DNA of 64,000 bases from Mesorhizobium sp. B4-1-3 (lineage in GTDB: Bacteria; Pseudomonadota; Alphaproteobacteria; Rhizobiales; Rhizobiaceae). Below, piece after piece: positions 25,539 to 34,113 of the stretch (positions within the stretch are counted from its first letter, which is position 1; each line of letters begins with the position of its first letter). A program made the translations under genes and the position numbers. Where the stretch lies: NCBI RefSeq assembly GCF_006439355.1, contig NZ_VFTG01000013.1:62001-126000 (forward strand), given 5' to 3'. The notes below the pieces were generated by a model. The model saw only the letters and a list, made by a program, of their open reading frames with translations. It ran no database searches and was not told where the DNA came from.

Positions 25539-25751
25539 ATGAAAGACTATGAGCACCCCTTCTTCCGGCCGCTGTGGCGTCGCATCGCGATCGTCGCCGT
25601 CTGCCTGATCTGGTCGGTGATCGAGTTCGCATCCGGCACGCCGTTCTGGGGCGTCATCGCGCTCGGCTTCGCCGGTTATGCGGTGTGGCAGTTTTTCTAT
25701 CTCTACAAGCCGGTGGAGGAGAACAAGGCCGGCATCGAACCGAAGGAATGA
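25539..25751 (+). CDS. Small membrane protein, DUF3329-like
   Basis: A 70-residue protein from the ATG at 25539, beginning MKDYEHPFFRPLWRRIAI, followed by two hydrophobic segments (VAVCLIWSVIEFA and FWGVIALGFAGYAVWQFF) and a charged tail. HPFFRPLWRR followed by a membrane hairpin is typical of DUF3329 proteins in rhizobia. The frame could be read from 25479, but the added residues are not conserved-looking. It sits between iolE and iolB. Whether it has any link to inositol use is unknown. Confidence 0.7.
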   Translation: MKDYEHPFFRPLWRRIAIVAVCLIWSVIEFASGTPFWGVIALGFAGYAVWQFFYLYKPVEENKAGIEPKE

Positions 25752-25840
25752 AGCGGTCGATGGCGCAACGATCCTTAGCTTTCGAATATTGTCTGCGTAG
25801 AGGATCGCAGTGTTGGCGATTGGCCGCAACGCTTCTCACG

Positions 25841-25899
25841 TCGTCATCCTAGGGAGGAGCAAGGAGCGCAGCGACGCAGTGCAGACCCTAGGATGACGA
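25841..25899. repeat. Rhizobial intergenic inverted repeat with 14-bp perfect arms
   Basis: TCGTCATCCTAGGG (25841-25854) and its exact complement (25886-25899) flank a 31-nt purine-rich loop. This shape is a recurrent intergenic element in Mesorhizobium-like genomes. It separates iolE and the small membrane gene from iolB, and transcribed RNA would fold into a strong hairpin, so it could stabilise the upstream mRNA or reduce read-through into iolB. Confidence 0.8.
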
Positions 25900-25996
25900 A
25901 ATGACAGGCCGTTCGGCCAATCTCGAAGGTCCGCGACCTCCAGGAAAGGGCGCTCAGGTCCACCCGCTTGAGCCAATGGAATTAGGAGAGACAAAA

Positions 25997-26809
25997 ATGT
26001 CGAAACTGCTCGTCAAGGCCGACAAGGGACATGGCCATGTCGCACACGTCACGCCGCAAAGCGCCGGCTGGACCTATGTCGGTTTCGACCTGCACCGGCT
26101 GAAGGCGGGCGAGACGGTGGCCGGCAAGACGGGCGAGCGCGAGGTCTGCCTGGTCTTCATCACCGGCAAGGGCAAGGCGTCGGCCGGCGGCAAGGAGCTC
26201 GGCCTGCTCGGCGAGCGCATGTCGCCCTTCGAGGGCAAGCCGTGGTCGGTCTATGTGCCTCAAGGCACCGATTGGTCGGTGACGGCGGACACCGAACTGG
26301 AGCTCGCCGTCTGCTCGGCGCCGGGCTTGAGCGGCGGCCTGCCGGTGCGCGTCATCGGGCCTGACGATCTCGGCCAGGAGGTGCGCGGCAAGGGCACCAA
26401 CACGCGCTACGTCACCAACATCCTGCCCGAGGGCAAGCCGGCAGATTCGCTGCTGGTGGTCGAGGTCATCACGCCCGGCGGCCACACTTCCAGCTATCCG
26501 CCGCACAAGCACGACCAGGACAATCTGCCCGCCGAATCCTACCTGGAAGAGACCTATTACCATCGGCTCAACCCGCCGCAGGGCTTTGCCTTCCAGCGGG
26601 TCTACACCGATGCCGACCGCAACGGCTTGCGCGAGTTGGACGACGCGATGGCGATCGAGGACGGCGATGTCGTGCTGGTGCCGAAGGGCTATCACCCCTG
26701 CGCGGCCTGCCACGGCTACGATCTCTATTACCTCAACGTCATGGCCGGACCGAAGCGGACGTGGAAGTTCCACAACGCGGCCGAGCATGAATGGCTGATG
26801 AAGGCCTGA
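25997..26809 (+). CDS. iolB: 5-deoxy-glucuronate isomerase
   Basis: About 270 residues from the ATG at 25997, which has SD AGGAGAG 7 nt ahead; the frame is open from 25901 but without a better start. It is a bicupin that isomerises 5-deoxy-glucuronate to 2-deoxy-5-keto-gluconate, the IolC substrate. Metal-binding motifs TSSYPPHKHDQDN and EETYYHRLNPPQGFAFQRVY are clear. It completes the iolC-D-E-B set; no iolA (malonate-semialdehyde dehydrogenase) lies in the window, as is usual for rhizobia where it sits elsewhere. Confidence 0.95.
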   Translation: MSKLLVKADKGHGHVAHVTPQSAGWTYVGFDLHRLKAGETVAGKTGEREVCLVFITGKGKASAGGKELGLLGERMSPFEGKPWSVYVPQGTDWSVTADTELELAVCSAPGLSGGLPVRVIGPDDLGQEVRGKGTNTRYVTNILPEGKPADSLLVVEVITPGGHTSSYPPHKHDQDNLPAESYLEETYYHRLNPPQGFAFQRVYTDADRNGLRELDDAMAIEDGDVVLVPKGYHPCAACHGYDLYYLNVMAGPKRTWKFHNAAEHEWLMKA

Positions 26810-27042
26810 CCGGCGGATTGGTCCAGCCCGGGGAAAATCGTCGGCTAAGGACCACCGGGGGTTGTTTGCCTTCGAAAACCCATGAAAGCTTCGTCAATCC
26901 GTCATGGAAATCACCTATGGCAGCGGGTCTGATGCATGTCGCCGCAGCGCTTCGGCGTTTTGAGCCTACGACTTGCAAAGACCATGACTTGAAGCGCGTC
27001 GCATGATCCTTTGGGGCGCAGCGCGCTTGACGAGGAACGCCG

Positions 27043-27750
27043 ATGCGCTACGCCATCTACTACACACCGGGACAGGACGAGAAGCTGGCGCGCATTGCCG
27101 CCAACTGGCTGGGCCGCGACCCGTTCGGCGCGGCGACGCGGCCGGTCGAGGCCGTCGGCGATCTGTCGGCCGCGGAAGTCGCCTTCCACACCGCCTCCGC
27201 CAGGCGTTACGGGTTCCATGCCACGCTGAAGGCGCCATTCCGGCTGGCGCCGAACGAGACGGAAGCCTCGCTGCGCACCGCGCTCGATACTTTCGCCGAG
27301 GCGACGCCGCCGGTCGTCATCCCGCGGCTGGTCGTCGGGCAGATCGACGGCTTCTTCGCGCTGGTGCCGGAAACGCAATTCGCGCCGCTCAATGATTTCG
27401 CCGGCGAGGTGGTGCGCGCCTTCGACCCGTTCCGGGCGCCGCTCACCGAGGCCGAGATCGAGCGCCGCAGCCCCGATGCGCTGAAGCCGGACGAGTTCCG
27501 CAATCTCTGCCAATGGGGCTATCCTTACGTCTTCGACACGTTCCGCTTCCACATGACGCTGTCGGGGCGCGTCGGACCGGAGGAAAGTCCACGTCTTCGC
27601 GCCGCGATCGACGGCCTGTTCGCCGACGTGCTGCGGCAGCCGGTGCCGGTCGATGCGCTGACATTGTTCGTCGAAAGCGAGCCCGGCGCCCCGTTCATGG
27701 TGCTTTCCCACCATTCGCTTGGCCGTGGCCCGGCCCGCAAGACAGCCTAG
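27043..27750 (+). CDS. DUF1045 2H-phosphoesterase-like protein linked to phosphonate metabolism
   Basis: A 235-residue protein with two His-x-Thr motifs, GFHATLKAPF (His59) and FRFHMTLSGR (His near 170). This is the signature of 2H phosphoesterases, which cleave or process cyclic or ring phosphates. DUF1045 proteins repeatedly accompany phn genes, and here phnM and phnN follow about 120 bp downstream. A role in handling the 5-phosphoribosyl cyclic phosphate of the C-P lyase pathway (as PhnP does in E. coli) is a fair inference. Confidence 0.8.
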   Translation: MRYAIYYTPGQDEKLARIAANWLGRDPFGAATRPVEAVGDLSAAEVAFHTASARRYGFHATLKAPFRLAPNETEASLRTALDTFAEATPPVVIPRLVVGQIDGFFALVPETQFAPLNDFAGEVVRAFDPFRAPLTEAEIERRSPDALKPDEFRNLCQWGYPYVFDTFRFHMTLSGRVGPEESPRLRAAIDGLFADVLRQPVPVDALTLFVESEPGAPFMVLSHHSLGRGPARKTA

Positions 27751-27784
27751 GGTGGTTCAGCCGAAACGCTGGACCGCCTATCTC

Positions 27785-27841
27785 TTTGTTTACGCAATTC
27801 CGGACGGAAAACCGCGAAGCACTTTTCCTGGAATTGCTCTG
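27785..27841. repeat. Dispersed imperfect palindrome, family copy A
   Basis: The segment contains ACGCAATTCCGGACGGAAAA then CACTTTTCCTGGAATTGC, so the ends CGCAATTCC and GGAATTGC are inverted. The same unit recurs at 42237-42287 (copy B, a very close match) and 46161-46212 (copy C, more diverged). It lies in the gap between the DUF1045 gene and phnM. Confidence 0.75.
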
Positions 27842-27871
27842 ATTTGACCGCTTGAGACAGGACCGCCCGAG

Positions 27872-29011
27872 ATGACCGCCGAAACCGCTCTCACCAATGC
27901 CCGCATCGTGCTGCCCGATGAAATCGTCGAGGGCTCGCTTCTGCTGCGCGACGGCCTGATCGCCGCCATCGAGCCGGGGGCCGCCCGCGCCGGCGAGGAC
28001 ATGGGCGGCGATTACATCATCCCGGGCCTTGTCGAGCTGCACACCGACCACCTCGAAGGCCATTACGCGCCGCGTCCGAAAGTGCGCTGGAATCCGATCG
28101 CCGCGGTGCTTGCGCATGACGCCCAGGTCGCGACCGCCGGCATCACCACCGTGCTCGACGCCTTGCGCGTCGGCATGGACGAGGACGCCGACCTGAAGTC
28201 CGACGACGTCCGCAAGCTGGCCGACGCGATCGAGGATAGCGTGCGCCAGGATCGGCTGAGAGCCGACCATTTCATCCACCTGCGCTGTGAGGTTTCGGCG
28301 CCGGACTGCCTCGAGGCTTTCGCCAATTTCGAGACTGACGACAGGGTGAAGCTCGCCTCGCTGATGGACCATGCGCCCGGACAGCGCCAGTTCGTCAACC
28401 TTGAGACCTATGCCTATTACTACCAGCGCAAGCTGAAGCTGACGGACCGCGACTTCCAGAAATTCTGCGAGAAGCGGATGGCGGAATCGGCCCGCAATTC
28501 CGGCCCGAACCGGGTCTTCATCTCGGCCGCCTGCCATGAGCGCGGTATCGTGCTGGCCAGCCATGACGACGCGACCGCCGGCCATGTCGACGAAGCGATC
28601 GAGCAGGGCGTGCGCGTCGCCGAATTCCCGACGACGGAAGAGGCCGCCAAGGCTTCCAAGGCGGCGGGCCTCGGCGTGCTGATGGGCGCGCCGAACGTGA
28701 TGCGAGGCGCCTCGCATTCCGGCAACGTCTCGGCCCGCACGCTCGCCGCCGACGGCCTGCTCGACATCCTGTCGTCCGACTACATCCCCTTCAGCCTGAT
28801 CCAGTCGGCCTTCTTCCTCGGCGACGTCGTCGAAGGGATTTCGCTGCCGCAGGCGGTCGCCATGGTGTCGAAGAACCCGGCCGAGGCAATCGGCCTTGCC
28901 GACCGCGGCGTGATCGAGGCCGGGCGCCGCGCCGACCTGGTGCGCGTGCGCGTCGACGACCATGTGCCGGTCGTGCGCACCGTGTGGCGTCAGGGCCGCC
29001 GGGTCGCATGA
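27872..29011 (+). CDS. phnM: α-D-ribose 1-methylphosphonate 5-triphosphate diphosphatase
   Basis: A 379-residue amidohydrolase-superfamily enzyme of the C-P lyase pathway that removes pyrophosphate from ribosyl-phosphonate triphosphate. The metal-binding start VELHTDHLEGHYAPRP lies at about 54-69, and later motifs include HDDATAGHVDEAIEQGV and NVMRGASHSGNVSA. C-terminal NPAEAIGLADRGVIEAGRRAD is the usual composite β-sandwich strand. SD is weak; the stop overlaps phnN by 4 nt. The core genes phnG-phnL are not in this window. Confidence 0.93.
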   Translation: MTAETALTNARIVLPDEIVEGSLLLRDGLIAAIEPGAARAGEDMGGDYIIPGLVELHTDHLEGHYAPRPKVRWNPIAAVLAHDAQVATAGITTVLDALRVGMDEDADLKSDDVRKLADAIEDSVRQDRLRADHFIHLRCEVSAPDCLEAFANFETDDRVKLASLMDHAPGQRQFVNLETYAYYYQRKLKLTDRDFQKFCEKRMAESARNSGPNRVFISAACHERGIVLASHDDATAGHVDEAIEQGVRVAEFPTTEEAAKASKAAGLGVLMGAPNVMRGASHSGNVSARTLAADGLLDILSSDYIPFSLIQSAFFLGDVVEGISLPQAVAMVSKNPAEAIGLADRGVIEAGRRADLVRVRVDDHVPVVRTVWRQGRRVA

Positions 29012-29634
29012 TGGTCTCGGCCCTCATCGAGCGCGAGCTGACCGACAGCCTGCCGATCCGCAGTGGCGTCTTCGTCGCGGTGGTCGGCCCGAGCGGCGCC
29101 GGCAAAGATACGGTGATCGGCTACGCCAAGCAGCGCTTTGCCGGCGAGACGCGGCTGGAATTCGTGCGCCGCGTCATCACCCGCCCGAGCGACACGGCAA
29201 GCGAGGATCACGACACGCTGGCGGACGCCGCCTTTGCCGAAGCGGAAGCGGACGGCGCCTTCTCGCTGTGCTGGGACGCGCACGGCCTGCGCTACGGCCT
29301 GCCGGCCGATGTCGACTGGGCCGTGGCGAACGGACACGTTGCGGTCGCCAACGTGTCGCGCGCGGTGATCCCGGCGTTGCGCGAACGCTACGCCAACCTG
29401 GCCGTGGTCGAGATCACCGCCAAGCCGGAGATCCTCGCCGAACGGCTGGCCGCGCGCGGCCGTGAATCGCGCGGCGAGGTGCTTGCCCGCCTGGCGCGCA
29501 GCGCCAATGTCAAGCTGACGGGGCCTGACGTGACCTCGATCGACAACAGCGGCGACAGGCAAGTCGCCGGCGAACGCTTCGCCGAGGTGCTGCGCAAGGC
29601 GATGGCGTTCTCGGATCTGTCGGACATGATCTAA
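29008..29634 (+). CDS. phnN: Ribose 1,5-bisphosphokinase
   Basis: About 208 residues from the ATG at 29008, which overlaps the phnM stop (ATGA); the next codon is also ATG. It is a guanylate-kinase-like P-loop kinase with Walker A GPSGAGKDT (27-35) that makes PRPP from ribose 1,5-bisphosphate, the last salvage step of the C-P lyase route. Length and the motif VITRPSDTASEDH fit PhnN well. Confidence 0.92.
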   Translation: MMVSALIERELTDSLPIRSGVFVAVVGPSGAGKDTVIGYAKQRFAGETRLEFVRRVITRPSDTASEDHDTLADAAFAEAEADGAFSLCWDAHGLRYGLPADVDWAVANGHVAVANVSRAVIPALRERYANLAVVEITAKPEILAERLAARGRESRGEVLARLARSANVKLTGPDVTSIDNSGDRQVAGERFAEVLRKAMAFSDLSDMI

Positions 29635-29684
29635 GATGTGCTGATATTCAGGTGAGGCCGGCCTGACCTGAATCTCAACACATC
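29635..29684. terminator. 50-bp interrupted palindrome between convergent phnN and ABC ATPase genes
   Basis: Bases 29635-29684 form two 25-nt arms complementary at 22 positions, centred on AGGCC/GGCCT. It begins directly after the phnN stop and lies 22 bp before the end of the convergent ATPase gene. It has no long T-run on either strand, so it may act as a bidirectional terminator or 3'-end stabiliser rather than a textbook intrinsic terminator. Confidence 0.6.
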
Positions 29685-29706
29685 CTGGCGCCGAGCAACT
29701 CTGCCA

Positions 29707-30525
29707 TCACTTATTGAAGTTGGCGATGAACTGCTTGAACTGCGGCGTCGGCGGCCTGGCGAACATCTCCTTCGGTTCGCCGACCGAATCCACCTCGCCC
29801 TTGTGCAGGAACATCACCTTGCTCGAGACGTCGCGTGCGAAGCCCATTTCATGCGTGACGACCAGCATGGTGCGCCCTTCCTCGGCCAGCGAGCGCATGA
29901 CCCGCAGCACCTCGCCGACCAGTTCCGGATCGAGCGCCGATGTCGGCTCATCGAACAGCATCACCTTGGGGTTCATCGCCAGCGCGCGGGCGATCGCGGC
30001 GCGCTGCTGCTGGCCGCCCGACATATGCGGCGGATAATAGTTGCGGCGCTCCCATATGCCGACGCGCTTCAGCAGCACCTCGGCCTGCTCCAGGCACTCG
30101 GCGCGCGGCCGCTTCAAAACATGCGTCGGCGCGGCGACGAGGTTTTCCAGCACCGTCATATGCGACCAGAGATTGAAGCTCTGGAACACCATGGCGAGGT
30201 TGGCGCGGATGCGCTCCACCTGGCGGATGTCGGCCGGCATTTGATGGCCGTCTCGGCCCCGCTTCATCTTGATGAGTTCGCCGTCGACCCGCACCTCGCC
30301 GGAATCCGGGGTCTCCAGGAGGTTGATGCAGCGCAGCATCGTGCTCTTGCCGGAGCCCGAGGAGCCGAGGATCGAAATCACATCGCCCTTGTGCGCCTCG
30401 AGCGAAATGCCCTTGAGCACCTCGTGATCGCCAAAGCACTTGCGCAGGTCCTTGACACTGATGGCGGGGGTCTCGCCAGAGGACGGCGCCGCTTGCGCTG
30501 CAGCAGCGACATTTGCCGACATCAC
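29707..30525 (-). CDS. Polar amino acid ABC transporter ATP-binding protein (HisP/OccP type)
   Basis: A 272-residue ABC ATPase with Walker A LGSSGSGKST (53-62), Q-loop MVFQSFNLWSHMT, signature MSGGQQQRAAIARAL, Walker B VMLFDEPTSALDPE and switch His in VVTHEMGFA. The short length without an extra C-terminal domain and the FNLWSHMT segment are typical of the HisP/OccP/NocP group, which import arginine, ornithine, histidine or opines. It is last in a four-gene operon and overlaps the permease gene by 4 nt. Substrate specificity is unknown. Confidence 0.92.
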   Translation of the reverse strand: MMSANVAAAAQAAPSSGETPAISVKDLRKCFGDHEVLKGISLEAHKGDVISILGSSGSGKSTMLRCINLLETPDSGEVRVDGELIKMKRGRDGHQMPADIRQVERIRANLAMVFQSFNLWSHMTVLENLVAAPTHVLKRPRAECLEQAEVLLKRVGIWERRNYYPPHMSGGQQQRAAIARALAMNPKVMLFDEPTSALDPELVGEVLRVMRSLAEEGRTMLVVTHEMGFARDVSSKVMFLHKGEVDSVGEPKEMFARPPTPQFKQFIANFNK

Positions 30526-31253
30526 AACACCTCCGGGACGGGTTCGGCTAGCCGGCTCTGCTCGGGCGGGGGGCGCAGATGCGGCGAAAGCCGGTGTTCG
30601 ACCCAGGCGAACAGCCGGGCGATCGACAGGTTGAGCAGCAGGTAGATCACGCCGGCGCAGGTCAGCACCTCGATCGGCCGGAACGTGTCGTGCTGGATCT
30701 TCTGCGCCGTTCCCATCATCTCCATGATGGTCACCACGGAAGCGAGCGCGGTCGCCTTGGTCATCAGGATGATTTCGGTCGAGTAGGCCGGCAAAGCGAG
30801 CCGCAGCGCGATCGGCAGCGTGACGAGGCGGAAACGGGTGAAGGCCGACATGCCGAACGCCTTGGCCGCCTCGATCTGGCCGACAGGCACCGCCCGCAGC
30901 GCGCCGCGGAAGATCTCGCTCTCATAGGCGGCCGTGTTCAAGGCCATGGCGACGATCGTGCAATACATCGGATCGCGCAGGATCGGCCACAGGATCGGGC
31001 TGTGGCGGACGAAATCGAACTGGGAGAGTCCGAAATAGATCAGATAGAGCTGCACCAGCAGCGGCGACCCGCGGAAGACGAAGACGTAGGCGCGGGTGAA
31101 ATACTCACCCAATTTGTAGCCGGAAGCCCGCAACCAGGTCAGGCCGGTGGCGATGATGAGGCCGAAGGCGATGCCGAAGAACCAGATCTCGAGCGTCAGC
31201 GGCAGCGCCTTGAGCACGCTCCACATGGTCGAAAGATAGAAGTCGAAATCCAC
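30522..31253 (-). CDS. Polar amino acid ABC transporter permease (HisM type)
   Basis: A 243-residue membrane protein with about five hydrophobic segments and the HisM-type motif GALRAVPVGQIEAAKAFGMS preceding the EAA loop. It partners the other permease and the HisP-type ATPase. Start ATG at 31253 is 9 bp past the stop of the preceding permease gene. Confidence 0.92.
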   Translation of the reverse strand: MDFDFYLSTMWSVLKALPLTLEIWFFGIAFGLIIATGLTWLRASGYKLGEYFTRAYVFVFRGSPLLVQLYLIYFGLSQFDFVRHSPILWPILRDPMYCTIVAMALNTAAYESEIFRGALRAVPVGQIEAAKAFGMSAFTRFRLVTLPIALRLALPAYSTEIILMTKATALASVVTIMEMMGTAQKIQHDTFRPIEVLTCAGVIYLLLNLSIARLFAWVEHRLSPHLRPPPEQSRLAEPVPEVL

Positions 31254-31262
31254 CGCCGGCCC

Positions 31263-32009
31263 TCACTTCGGCCGCAAGAGGCTGCGTGAGGTGTAACGCT
31301 CGGCCTTGTCAAAGATCGGCGTCGAGATCGACGTCATCACCAGGTAAAGGATGCCCGCGAGCGTGTAGAAAAGCAGCGAATGATGCGTCGAACGGGCGGC
31401 CTTGTTGGCGGTGAGCATCAGCTCGGCGACGCCGGTGACCGAGATCAGCGCCGAATCCTTGATGGTCAATTGCCAGACATTGCCCAGCCCCGGCACCGCG
31501 AGGCGCAGGACCTGAGGCATGATCACGAGGCGAAACCGCAGCCAGGCCGACATGCCGTAGGCGCGCGCCGCTTCCAATTCGCCGCGATGGATCGCCAGGA
31601 ACGACCCGCGAAAGACCTCGGCCTGGTAGGCGCCGGAAATGATGCCAACCGCAAGCACGCCGCCCAGGAAGCTCGGCATGCTCAAGATGTCCGTCGAGCC
31701 GATCGATCCGGTCGACCTCGCCACGCCGGTCAGGACCTGCGTGCCGCCATAGTAGAACAGGTAGATGATCAGCAGTTCCGGTTCGCCGCGGAAAACGGTG
31801 GTGTAGCTCTCGCCGATGAACCTCAATCCGCCGCGGTGCGAAAGCTTGGCCGCCGCCACCAGCGAGCCCAGCACGGCACCAATCAGCATAGACACGACGG
31901 TGACGGCCAGTGTCCAGGCGATACCCCAGAGCAGTTGCACGCCCCAGCCGGCGGCCAACAGCTCATAGGCCGTCGACACTTGGTCCTTCAGATCGTTGAG
32001 AAACTCCAC
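31263..32009 (-). CDS. Polar amino acid ABC transporter permease (HisQ type)
   Basis: About 248 residues from a GTG start at 32009 (VEFLNDLKDQ), chosen because AGGAG stands 6-7 nt upstream; an ATG at 32057 would add 16 residues and run back towards the hairpin. It has HisQ-type features: five membrane segments, FRGEPELLIIYLFYYG and the EAA loop RGELEAARAYGMSAWLRFRL. It lies after an intergenic hairpin that separates it from the binding-protein gene. Confidence 0.88.
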   Translation of the reverse strand: MEFLNDLKDQVSTAYELLAAGWGVQLLWGIAWTLAVTVVSMLIGAVLGSLVAAAKLSHRGGLRFIGESYTTVFRGEPELLIIYLFYYGGTQVLTGVARSTGSIGSTDILSMPSFLGGVLAVGIISGAYQAEVFRGSFLAIHRGELEAARAYGMSAWLRFRLVIMPQVLRLAVPGLGNVWQLTIKDSALISVTGVAELMLTANKAARSTHHSLLFYTLAGILYLVMTSISTPIFDKAERYTSRSLLRPK

Positions 32010-32062
32010 ATACGGCTCCTGCGGGCGCCGAGATACGCATCGACGTATATTGCTCAATGCAA

Positions 32063-32090
32063 AACGGGAACAGCCTTGGCTGTTCCCGTT
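32063..32090 (-). terminator. Intrinsic terminator-like hairpin after the amino-acid binding protein gene
   Basis: Stem AACGGGAACAG (32063-32073) pairs with CTGTTCCCGTT (32080-32090) around a 6-nt loop. On the minus strand the 3' arm runs into TTTT. It lies just past the binding-protein stop and before the permease gene, so it probably limits read-through and makes the binding protein more abundant than the membrane parts. Confidence 0.75.
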
Positions 32091-32096
32091 GCGACA

Positions 32097-32945
32097 TTAC
32101 TTGGTAATGTCGATCTTGAACCATTGCAGGCTGTATTTCGAGACGGAGCCGTCATCGATGGCGGCCTTGAGCGCCTTGTTGTAGATGTCCTGCAGGTCCT
32201 TGTCGGTCTTGCGGAAGGCCGCGCCGATGCCCGGTCCGAGGATCGGGCCGCCCTTGAACTGCGGGCCGACGAATTCCAGGTCCTTGGCATCCGGCTTGGC
32301 CAGCGTGCCGAGGAAGTAGGTGGTGTCGGCGAAAGCGACGTCGATGCGGCCCGCCATCAGGTCGAGGTCGTGCTCGTCGGTGGTCTTGTATTCATGAACG
32401 TTGGCGACATCCTTGAGATATTTGTCGGCGAAGGTAGCCTCGGTGGTCGAGACCTGCAGGCCGACATTCTTGCCGGTGAGCTCCTTGCGTAGCGTGTCGA
32501 GCGCAGCCTTCGATTCGGCGTCGTCCTTCGACAGGTCGATCATCTTGCCACTGTTGGACATATGTGCCAGCGGACCGTTCTTGTCGGCAAGGAAAGCCAC
32601 CGGCGAGGAGGCGTAGGGGATCGAGAAGTCGATCGTCTTCAAGCGTTCCTCGGTGATCGACATGCCGTCCATGACGATGTCGAACTTGCCTGCCGTGAGG
32701 CCGGGAATGACGCCGTCCCAATCCTGCGCGACGATATTGCATTGAAGCTTGGCGCGGGCGCAGACGTCATTGAGGATGTCCACCTCGAAGCCGACGATCT
32801 TGCCGCTGGCGTCGGTCTGGTTCCAGGGGGCGTAGGAGCCCTCCATGGCGACAGTGACGGTTTTCCAGTCCTTGGCCATTGCCGGGGTCGAGCAGGTCAA
32901 CGCCAGCGCGGCGAGCGCGATCCAACGTGATGATGTCACGGTCAT
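32097..32945 (-). CDS. Amino acid-binding periplasmic protein of the HisJ/ArgT type
   Basis: About 282 residues from the ATG at 32945, chosen for its SD (GGGAG 5-6 nt ahead). A Sec signal peptide (WIALAALALTCSTPAMA) covers the first ~25 residues. The mature part has family-3 solute-binding landmarks: VAMEGSYAPWN, GFEVDILNDVCARAKLQC, AQDWDGVIPGL, KFDIVMDGMSIT and ERLKTIDFSIPY. It captures a polar, probably basic, amino acid for the permeases encoded downstream. Confidence 0.92.
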   Translation of the reverse strand: MTVTSSRWIALAALALTCSTPAMAKDWKTVTVAMEGSYAPWNQTDASGKIVGFEVDILNDVCARAKLQCNIVAQDWDGVIPGLTAGKFDIVMDGMSITEERLKTIDFSIPYASSPVAFLADKNGPLAHMSNSGKMIDLSKDDAESKAALDTLRKELTGKNVGLQVSTTEATFADKYLKDVANVHEYKTTDEHDLDLMAGRIDVAFADTTYFLGTLAKPDAKDLEFVGPQFKGGPILGPGIGAAFRKTDKDLQDIYNKALKAAIDDGSVSKYSLQWFKIDITK

Positions 32946-33117
32946 TTCTCCCATATTGTTCTTGGAACCCTCGGATACCGATTGCTTAGCCCAGCCCCGA
33001 TTCTGCGACAAGGGCTGTTTTCCGGTCCGCGCGCCTGACCCAAAGTCAACCTGGAGCACACCTGCAGTCGATTCCGCAGGGAATCGGTCCCCAGGCTGCC
33101 GTTGCCGGAAGAGCGAG

Positions 33118-34113
33118 CTATTCCGCCGGCGCGCCCGCCACGTTCTGGCGCGCGGCTTCGAACATGCGGCGCCGGGCGCGGAAGACGCCCCATTGCTGGT
33201 CGACCAGCACGCCGATCAGGATCACGCCGCCCATCACCGCGAAATTGAGCGATGAGGGGATGCCTAGCAGGTTGACGAGGTTCTGAAGCTCTTGCAGCAG
33301 CACCGTGCCGAGGATCACGCCGACCAGCGAGCCCTCGCCGCCGCGCAGCGAGAAGCCGCCGAGCACGGCGGCCGCGATGGCGTAGAGCTCGTAGAACTGG
33401 CCGTGGCTCGCCGGCGAGATCGAGCGCGTATACATGGCGAAATAGATCGCCGACAGCGCCGTCAGCACGCCGCAGATGACATAGGCGGCGATGATCACCC
33501 GGCCGGTGCGGATGCCGGAATATTTCGCCGCCTCCTCATTCTTGCCGATGGCGTAGAGATAGCGGCCGAACACCGAGCGATGCAGCACCACCCACATGAC
33601 GATGGCGATGACGATCAGCGCGATGAAGGAATTCGGCAAGCCGTAGGAGCGGCCCGCGGTCAGGAATTCGAGCGTCGGGAAATTCTGCCCGAAGGCGAAG
33701 CCCGCCGTGCCGTCGGCGGTATAGAATCGCGCCACGCCGCGATAGATCAGGAGGCCGCACAGCGTCACCACGAAGGGCTGCAATTTGAGCCGCGTGATCA
33801 GCCAGCCATGCACGAAGCCGATCGCGGCGCCGAGCGCGATGATCACCACGAAGGCCAGCGGCCAGTCCAATTCGCGCACCGCGATGAAGTCGATGAACAG
33901 CGTGCCGAGCAGCGCGATCAGCGAACCGACCGACAATTCGATGCCGCCGGTGATGATGACGAAGGCTTGGCCGATCGACAGGATGCCGAACAGCGCGACC
34001 AGGTTGGAGGTGTTGGCGAGGTTGATCGCCGACAGGAAGCGCGGATTGATGGCCGTCACCACCGCGCCGACCACCAGGATCAGGATCAGCAGGCCGAGAT
34101 CTTTCTTGCTCAT
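33118..34113 (-). CDS. RbsC-type sugar ABC transporter permease
   Basis: A 331-residue membrane protein with about eight to ten hydrophobic segments of the RbsC/AraH family. Signature regions are ITGGIELSVGSLIALLG and AVLGGFSLRGGEGSLVG, plus FGRYLYAIGKNEEAAKYSG. It overlaps the RbsA-type gene by 4 nt and is the last gene of the three-gene operon. Substrate is unknown. Confidence 0.92.
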   Translation of the reverse strand: MSKKDLGLLILILVVGAVVTAINPRFLSAINLANTSNLVALFGILSIGQAFVIITGGIELSVGSLIALLGTLFIDFIAVRELDWPLAFVVIIALGAAIGFVHGWLITRLKLQPFVVTLCGLLIYRGVARFYTADGTAGFAFGQNFPTLEFLTAGRSYGLPNSFIALIVIAIVMWVVLHRSVFGRYLYAIGKNEEAAKYSGIRTGRVIIAAYVICGVLTALSAIYFAMYTRSISPASHGQFYELYAIAAAVLGGFSLRGGEGSLVGVILGTVLLQELQNLVNLLGIPSSLNFAVMGGVILIGVLVDQQWGVFRARRRMFEAARQNVAGAPAE

